Program-made: the position numbers and the translations under genes
Notes under the pieces: generated by a model
Told to the model about the DNA's origin: nothing
The model's input: only the letters and a program-made list of their open reading frames with translations
The model's database searches: none
DNA from: Cacajao melanocephalus
Taxonomy: Eukaryota > Chordata > Mammalia > Primates > Pitheciidae
Reading direction: 5' to 3'
NCBI GenBank assembly: GCA_963573385.1
Contig: CAUYLG010059301.1
Location: forward strand, 25,087 to 89,086
DNA length: 64,000 nt
Shown here: piece after piece, positions 1 through 64,000 of the stretch
How the letters are laid out: the number at the start of each line of letters is the position of its first letter
How positions within the stretch are numbered: position 1 is the first letter of the stretch

Positions 1-489
1 GAACTCACTCTGTGGGAACAGCACTATCCCCAGGACATTTGTGAAAACAGTCAGTGCCACTGTTCGACATTACAGTAGGCTGAGATGGTGTTAGCAGTCG
101 GGACTAATAAGTGGTTCACCAAAAACCTTAAAAGGAAAAACTGGAGAATGGGAGATCTGCAGGGGCTTTTGACAAGTTCTAACATATTCCTGGAATTCTA
201 AAAGGTTGTATGCATAACCAGGGAAATTCTCAAAGGCCCTAATTTATAACCCATGGCTGACCCTGCAGCTCTGTGCAAGCAGGAAGGCAAGGCTACAGCA
301 GAATTCTAAACTGTCTGCCAAAGAACTGAAAATTCCAAAATAAAATGAAGCAAGAACTGATCAAGTGAGAGAGACACAATTCAACAATATTTGCAGATTT
401 CAATATCCCGCTTTCAAAAACAGAACAATTAGTAGAAGATGAAATGGAAACAGAAGACTTAAACAAAACTATAAACAAACTAGACCTAC

Positions 490-1667
490 CAGATGAAGAA
501 GCCCAGACAATTTCACCCCAAAATATGGCACATGGTATGCAGATTATTTTAAATTAAGGGTCCTTGAAGGTCAGCATAAGCTGGGGGAGACTTGTGAAAG
601 GAAAATATATCTCGGGACCCCAAAATCACTAAGCCAAAGGGAAAAGTCAAGCTTAGAACTAATCTCAGGCAAACCTGTTCCCATTCTGTTCCTAAATAAG
701 ACAGCTACAAAGATAAAAAGCTACATGCCACCCTCACAATTTACTCACAAGGAAATGCCTTGTGGACAAAGCACAGAAAGAACTCAAAGTCATCCCTCTG
801 AGGCTCATCTGAAACAAATGCATATCTAATTGCTTCCTCTGCCCTATTGTTTATGTAAAAATGCAGATTCACTAAACAAGACTAAATTGTGTGTTCAGTG
901 GAAGGCTGATCGAATGCTCAAAAGCGCGATCTTTTGTCTCTTACCTACTTCTAACCTGGAAGTCCTCACTTACTGAACTGAACCAATGTTCATCTTATAC
1001 ATTCTGATGGATGTCTCGTGTCTTCTTAAAATGTATAAAAGCAAGCTGTACCCCGACCATCTTGGGCACATGTTGTTAGGACCTCCTGAGGCTGTACCAC
1101 GGGTGCATCCTTAACCCTGGCAAAAGAAACTTTCTAAACAGACTGAGGCCTGGGTTAACAGATTAAAGATATTTGGAGTTAACAGGCTCTACTTTGATAT
1201 TATGTGATCTATCATAAGACTGGACTCTCCAAAGAAAACACAATTAATTGCCTTCCATCCCTTTCCTGAAATCTCATTATCTACTGAGGAAAAGAAGCCT
1301 AAGGAATCCTCTACAAGCTTTTTCATAAGATAATGTCTGCCTCTCAATGATCTAAATATTGTTGCATCATTCAAATTCCAAAGACAATCTTTTACAAGTT
1401 AACTTCTGTCTCCCAGGTCCATTCATTTCCCTAATAATCATTTACAACCCCTTAAAAGAACTGCCTATTTCCCCATCTCCCTTCTATCCCATAAGACAGG
1501 GTATATAAGCATCTGTACCTCATTGGGTTTTTGAGTAATCGTGCACCTGCAATTACCCCATGTTTATGCATGTTAATAAAAGTACATGCCTTTTTCTACC
1601 CATTAATCTATTATTAATTCATTTCAACAGAATTAGACTCAAAGTTTCAGAAGGAAAGTTTAAATTT
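490..1667 (+). mobile_element. LTR-type insertion(s) inside the L1, family not assigned
   Basis: This block separates L1 sequence ending near 490 from its continuation near 1668, with cctac on both sides. It has two promoter-like TATA boxes (tataaaa at 1033, tatataa at 1502) and LTR-like termini, which suggests one solo LTR inside another. No retroviral coding sequence is seen. Confidence 0.5.
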
Positions 1668-2146
1668 GCCTACACAGACATCTATATAACACTCCACCCA
1701 ACAACTGAAGACATTCAATGCATTACTATGCTCAAGTGCACATAGAATATCTCCAGAACAGACTTTATGTGAGGTCATAAAAAAAGTCTCAACAAATTTT
1801 TAAAAGATAGAAATCAGAAAAAGTACATTTTCTAACCACGAAAAAAGTAGAAATCAACATGAGAAGGAAATGTGAGACATTCACACATAGATGGAAATTA
1901 GACAACACACTTCTAAATCACCAGTATCACAAGAAAAATTATATAATACTTTAGGATGAATGAAAATGAAGACAACATACCAAAACATATTGCTTAGAGG
2001 AATATTGTAGCTGTTAACACCTGTTTAAAAAAAAAGATCTCAAATCAACAATATGAGCTTCTACCTCAAGAAACTAGAAAATGAGCAAAATAACCCAAAG
2101 AGCTGAAGAAAGCAAATAATAGACTAAAGCTGAATAAATGAAGTCA

Positions 2147-2511
<365 letters not shown>

Positions 2512-2770
2512 TTAGACAGACCAAGAAAAAAAAAAAGTCAAAGAGTCAAATTACAAAAATGAGTAATGAAAGAGACATCACTACTGATCTTACAGGAATA
2601 AAAGAAATTACAAAGGAATACTATGAACAACTACATGCCTACATATTAGATACTGCAGATGAAATGGTCAAATGTCTAGAAATTCAAAAACTACCAAAAC
2701 GACTGAAACAAACACTCAAAAAGAAACAGATAATCTGAATAAATTGCAACAAACAAAGAAACTAAACTAG

Positions 2771-3185
2771 TGCTATGGTCTGAATGTGGCACCCAAAATT
2801 CATGTGTTGCAAACTTAATCCCCAGTGCATCAATGTTGGGAGGTGGGGGCATTTGGGGAGGTGTTTAAGTCATGAGGGTTCCACCCTCATGAATTCCACC
2901 CTCATGAATCCTACTAGGATTAATGCCCTAGTAAAAAGGGCTTGATGGACTGGGTTGAGTCTTTTTCCACTCTTCTGCCAAGTGAGGACACAGTGTTTGT
3001 TCCCACTTGTCCTTCCAAATTCTGCCATGTGAGGACACCGCAAGAAGGCCTTCACTAGACACGAGGTGCCAATACCTTGATTTTGGACTTCTCAGCCACC
3101 AGAATTATAAGACATAAGTTCGTGTTCTTTATAAATTACCCTGTCTTAGGTATTCCGTTACAGTAGCACAAAACAGACCAAAACA
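2771..3185 (+). mobile_element. MST-type (MaLR) solo LTR
   Basis: It starts tgctatggtctgaatg and ends with aaaca. It contains the MaLR landmarks of a gaggtgggg-like stretch, repeated cctcatgaat, and a cttctgccatgtgaggac-like stretch. The flanks actag/actaa look like a 5-base target duplication. No internal region is present. Confidence 0.85.
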
Positions 3186-4311
3186 ACTAACAATTTAAAA
3201 ACTTCCAATAAAGAAAAGCCCAGGCATACATGGCTTCATATTGAATTCTATCAAACACTAAAAAAATTCACACTGATCCTTCACAAACTCTTCCAAAAAT
3301 AAAAGTGAGAACACTTCCCAACTCATTTTATGAGGCAAACATACCAAGACACACTCATAACAAGACTGGTATTCTTTTGATAACAAGATATCAAAAGAAA
3401 ATTGTAGAACAATATCTCTTATGACTATAGACACAGAAATCCTTGAGAAATACTAGCAAACTGAATCCAGCAACATATTTCAGAGATTATATACCAAGTG
3501 AGATTTATCCCAAGAATGCAAGGTTGGCTTGATATACAGACTCAATCAGATAGATTCTAACAATAAAATAAAGGACAAATCCCACAAAATAATCTTAATA
3601 GATGCAGAAAATGTATCTGATGAAATCCAAAGTCTTTCATGTTAGAAACACTCAAACTGGGTAAAGAAAATGTCATTGAATGGGTAAGCCCATCTACATC
3701 AAATTTAATGATGAAATATTGAGTGCTTTCCCCCTAATATCAAGAAAACAAAAAGGCGTCCATTTTTGCCACTTTTGTTCAATACTGTATTAGTGGGTGT
3801 AGCCAGGCCAATTAGGAAATGAAAAGAAAGGGATCTAGATTAGAAATGAAAAAGTATAATTATTTTTATTTGCAGATGACATGATCTGAATTTTCCTTAG
3901 AAAATTCTAAAGAATTAACTTTAAAAATTCTCACTAACAAATCAATACAGCAAGGTCATAGGATACAAGGTCAATATACAAAAGTCAACCTATTTCACAC
4001 TATCAATTAACATCCTGAAAATAAAATTAAGAAAACAATTCCATTTATAACAGCATCAAGGTGAATAAAATACTAAGGAAGAGGAAATGAAGTATAAGAC
4101 CCATACACTAAAAACTGTAAAATATCATTGAAAAAAATTAATGAAGACCGAAATAAAATGAAAAAATGTGCTGTATTCATGAATTGAAAGATTTGGTAAT
4201 AAAAAGATAGTAATAAAATTGAAGTACAGATTCAAAGCAATCCTTATCAAAATCCCAGATGCCTTTTCTGCAGAAAAGGGGAAAGCAAAGTGACTTTAAG
4301 ACCAAAGTAAG

Positions 4312-4850
<539 letters not shown>

Positions 4851-6106
4851 TTAATTTTAAAGGATAAAAATTAAAAACATATTATATTCATAGATTAGAA
4901 AATTCTATAGTGTTAAGTAGCAATTTTCTCTCCAAATTAATCTATAGCTTCAATGTAATCTCAAAGAAAATTCAAATATGCTTTTTAAAAAAAAAACTGA
5001 TGAGCTGATTTTAACGTTTATATAGAAAGACAAAGAACCTAGACTAGATAAACCAATTTTGAAACAGAAAAACAACATTGTAGGACTTAAAATGTGAGAT
5101 TTTTGAGGCTTACTATGAAGTCACAATAATCAAGACAGTGCACTATTGGACGACAGAATAGCTCAATATAACAGAACAGAGAGCATAGAAACAGACCCAC
5201 AGTGATATGGTCACTTGACTTTTCACAAAGGTGTCAAGGTAATTCACTGAAAATAAGATAATCTTATTAATAAATGGTAAGACTTACAGGAACAACTGAT
5301 AGCTGCAAGGAAAAAAAAATCCCTGAACTTTACCTTGCATCATTTATAAAAATTAACTCAAAATGAATTACAGACCTACATACAAGCGTTAAAACTATTA
5401 AATTTCTACAAGAAAATGTAAGAGAAGATATTTATGACACTGGATTGAACCAAGATTTCTTAAACAGAATACCAAAAGCCTAAATGATAAAAAAAATTAA
5501 TAAGATGAACTTCATGAAAATTAAAAACCTTTGCTCTTTGAAAAATATGGTTAAGAAAACAAAAAAGCAAGCTATGGATGGTGATAAAATTTTTGCCAAA
5601 CATACTGGAAAAGGGCTTATATCCAGACTACATTAAAAAAACTCTTCCAGGCTCTGATGGCAAGCTCACTAGCTTGCAACTCTTAACAATTTAATAATGT
5701 GAAGACAACCCCAGATCATCTCCACCAATTAAATAAAAAAGGGGTTAAATATTTAAACAGACAATTCACAAAAGAAGATATGTGAATGACTCGCAAGCAC
5801 ATGAAAAAATGATTAACATCACTAATAATCAAAGAATAAAAATCAAAATCACAATGAAATACCACTACTTACTCATTAGAATGGCTAAAGTTTTAAGATT
5901 TTTAAAACACTGATAGTATCAAGTGCTTGCAAGGATGTGGAGCAACTGGAACTCTCAAATATTGTTGATGAGAAATGGTACAGCATTTGGGAAAACCATA
6001 TAGCAGTACCTTAGAAAGTAAAACATATATTTACCATACAATCCAGCCATTCCAACCTTAGGTATTTGCCCAAGAAAAATGAACACATTTGTCCACACAG
6101 AAACTT

Positions 6107-6350
6107 ATAGCTAGGGATCAGGAATGCGGGCTAAGAGAATAAGGGGGAACACTTGAGGAAATGAAAGTTTTCTGTATCTTGACTTTATCAATATGATTTC
6201 AATATGAATATCCAGGTGTGATATTATACTTTATTTTTGCAAGATATTATCATTGGGGAAACTATGTAAAGATAACATAGGATCTCTATGTGCCATTTCT
6301 TACAACTGCATGCAATTACCTCAAAAAGTTTAATTAAAAAAAAAAAAAAA
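6107..6350 (+). mobile_element. L1-type 3' end nested in the older L1
   Basis: A 3' end with a poly-A tail (about 6334-6350) is flanked by aaactt duplications at 6101-6106 and 6351-6356. The host L1 reads straight through when the insert is removed. Confidence 0.75.
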
Positions 6351-6861
6351 AAACTTGTCCACAAATGTTGAAGCAGCATTATATTATTCATAGTAGTCCC
6401 AAACTGAAAGCAACTCAACTATCTATGAAGCGGTGAATGATTAAACAACTTATGGTATATTCAATCCATAGAATGTCATTTAGTGGTAAAGGGGAACAAA
6501 ATATTATTATACATAAAACAACGTGGATGACTCTCAAAAATATTATGCTTCATCCACATTAAGTGAAAGAAAACACCAAAGATTACATAGTATAGAGTTC
6601 CATTTACATGAAGTGTAGTGACAGAAAGTACATCAGTGACTGCCCAGATCCTTGAGGGGAAAGGATCAAGTACAAAGGGGAAGGAGGAAATTTTTTAGTA
6701 TCAGAAGCGATGGCTCCTTCTATAGCTTGATTATGGTGTTGTCACATGGTTGTACATGATTACCAACATTGACACTACACACATATAACTAGTGAATTTT
6801 ATAACATTTAAATAATACCTTAAATACAAGAAAGCAAAAAATTAAGGATTAGAAAATATAC

Positions 6862-62892
<56,031 letters not shown>

Positions 62893-63399
62893 CTAAATGA
62901 AATTTTAAAGAAAGTATTTGAAAAATACAGAAAACAGTATAAGGCTCTTGTTTTACATATACTTTGGTCCAAAGCAATTTAGATAAGAGGCGGAACCTTT
63001 ATTTTTGCCCCCAACTAACAGAAATTACAAAAGCTATATATATAGCAACAAAATACAAAGGGGATGAAGAGGACTGTTTTATTTTACTGAGTACATCAGA
63101 TGCCTCAGGAAGGGTACTGATTATAATGGCAATGCAAAAGAAAAACGGGAAAGATGTTGCATTTTCTGTAATTTGAATAAACCCTAAGTACTATGGGGGC
63201 AAAACTGCAGGAGTCTACAAAGATTGGAGGAAAGTAAACACGCTAAAAATGTTTCTACTACTAAATAGGACTTTCCTACCTAGCAATGACCCAATAACCT
63301 CTAAATAAACCCCAACAGGGTATATTAAGTCAGTTCTCGAGATAAGAAAATAAAACATCCTAAAGAAGTGCTAGTCCCAGCTCCTTATCAGAAACTATA

Positions 63400-63560
63400 T
63401 GGCATTTGAAAAGTCACCTAACTTTTCTGAACATTAGTCTCGTCACCTGTTCAAAGAAATAGCAAATACTGCCCTATTTACCTCAATGAGCTGTCCTGAG
63501 AATCAAATTACATGTGAAGAATGAAAGAAATACGTAAGAGTATCAATTCTAATCTTACAT
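63400..63560 (+). mobile_element. MIR SINE, worn
   Basis: MIR-type aagtcacctaacttttctg and gtctcgtcacctgttc followed by a weak core. Confidence 0.5.
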
Positions 63561-63639
63561 AGCTTCAAATAATCCTGAGTTTGTAGTCATGCAGTACTGC
63601 AGTAGCAAGGAGCCTGCATACACAGGTATTACACTGCTT

Positions 63640-63800
63640 GATTCTCAAACCAGGAGAGATGTATAGAATCGGTAGGATTATTCTGATTTTCCAGATTAAA
63701 AAAAACAGACATTTCCAAGAGTTTAACTGACTTGACCAAGGGTACTCAGTAAGTGGTAGAACTATGTCGGAAACTCAGAGCTTCCAGTTCCCAGGACAGG
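63640..63800 (-). mobile_element. MIR SINE, antisense
   Basis: Antisense MIR pattern with attttccagattaaaa, ctgacttgaccaaggg and cagtaagtggtagaac. Confidence 0.6.
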
Positions 63801-64000
63801 CTTCTTTCAGCACTTCCACATCTTCTATTCTATGTCTGTCCTTGTCGGTGTGGTCAATTATTATCCTCTCTCAAAAGGCAGAATCTGTTTCGCCAACTCT
63901 GTAGAGCTTCCTGAGAACCAACTTAAACTTACTCCAGTACTCGAAAACATGAGAAAAACAAAGATCAAGGCTGCTATACACTATGCTCTGGATGGCAGCA

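Larger units (their letters stand above)
62893..64000 (-). other. Partial upstream VPS8 intron
   Basis: Contains two worn MIR-type segments (about 63400-63560 plus, 63640-63800 minus). No upstream VPS8 exon was recognised before the window ends. Confidence 0.65.

Overview
The window is primate nuclear DNA, human or a close relative. It has GT-AG spliced exons separated by kilobase introns, and the introns are packed with Alu SINEs of several ages, L1 and L2 LINEs, MIR, MER5-type elements, MST-type and other LTRs, and Hsmar2/MADE1 mariner relics. Only one protein-coding gene is visible. It lies on the minus strand and is recognised as VPS8, a subunit of the CORVET endosomal tethering complex. 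Neither gene end is inside the window. By family knowledge, the missing 5' exons lie to the right of 64000, and the exons for the rest of the alpha-solenoid and the C-terminal RING lie to the left of 1.

I mapped 20 exons by hand, from 62860-62892 (first in this window) to 6862-6913 (last). They sum to 1699 coding bases, about 566 codons. All junctions have AG acceptors and GT donors, all phases chain without a break, and no exon has an internal stop, so this is a functional gene segment and not a pseudogene. One is a predicted 6-base microexon (58087-58092), which would add Gly-Lys in frame. The encoded part is most of the N-terminal beta-propeller and the start of the alpha-solenoid.

Layout. 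1-6861: downstream intron made of an old plus-strand L1 broken by LTR, Alu, MST and L1 insertions. 6862-13176: three exons, with an L2 between the second and third. 13177-21782: 8.6 kb intron with five full-size Alus and a MADE1 hairpin. 21783-32615: one exon then a 10.8 kb intron with many Alus, two adjacent MIRs, a 5'-inverted L1 and a duplicated Alu block. 32616-36306: five small exons close together. 36307-47423: three exons, an antisense L1, a compound microsatellite and an Alu-split mariner. 47424-52509: five exons, two of them separated by a 103-base intron. 52510-64000: the microexon and the two upstream exons among Alus, MIR and L1 3' fragments.

The short open reading frames in the introns are Alu, L1 or mariner shadows or chance frames. 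I see no CRISPR array, rRNA, tRNA or second gene. The observations most worth checking are the microexon, the inverted Alu pair around one exon, several insertions with unusual structures, the MADE1 hairpin and one full CTCF-consensus match.
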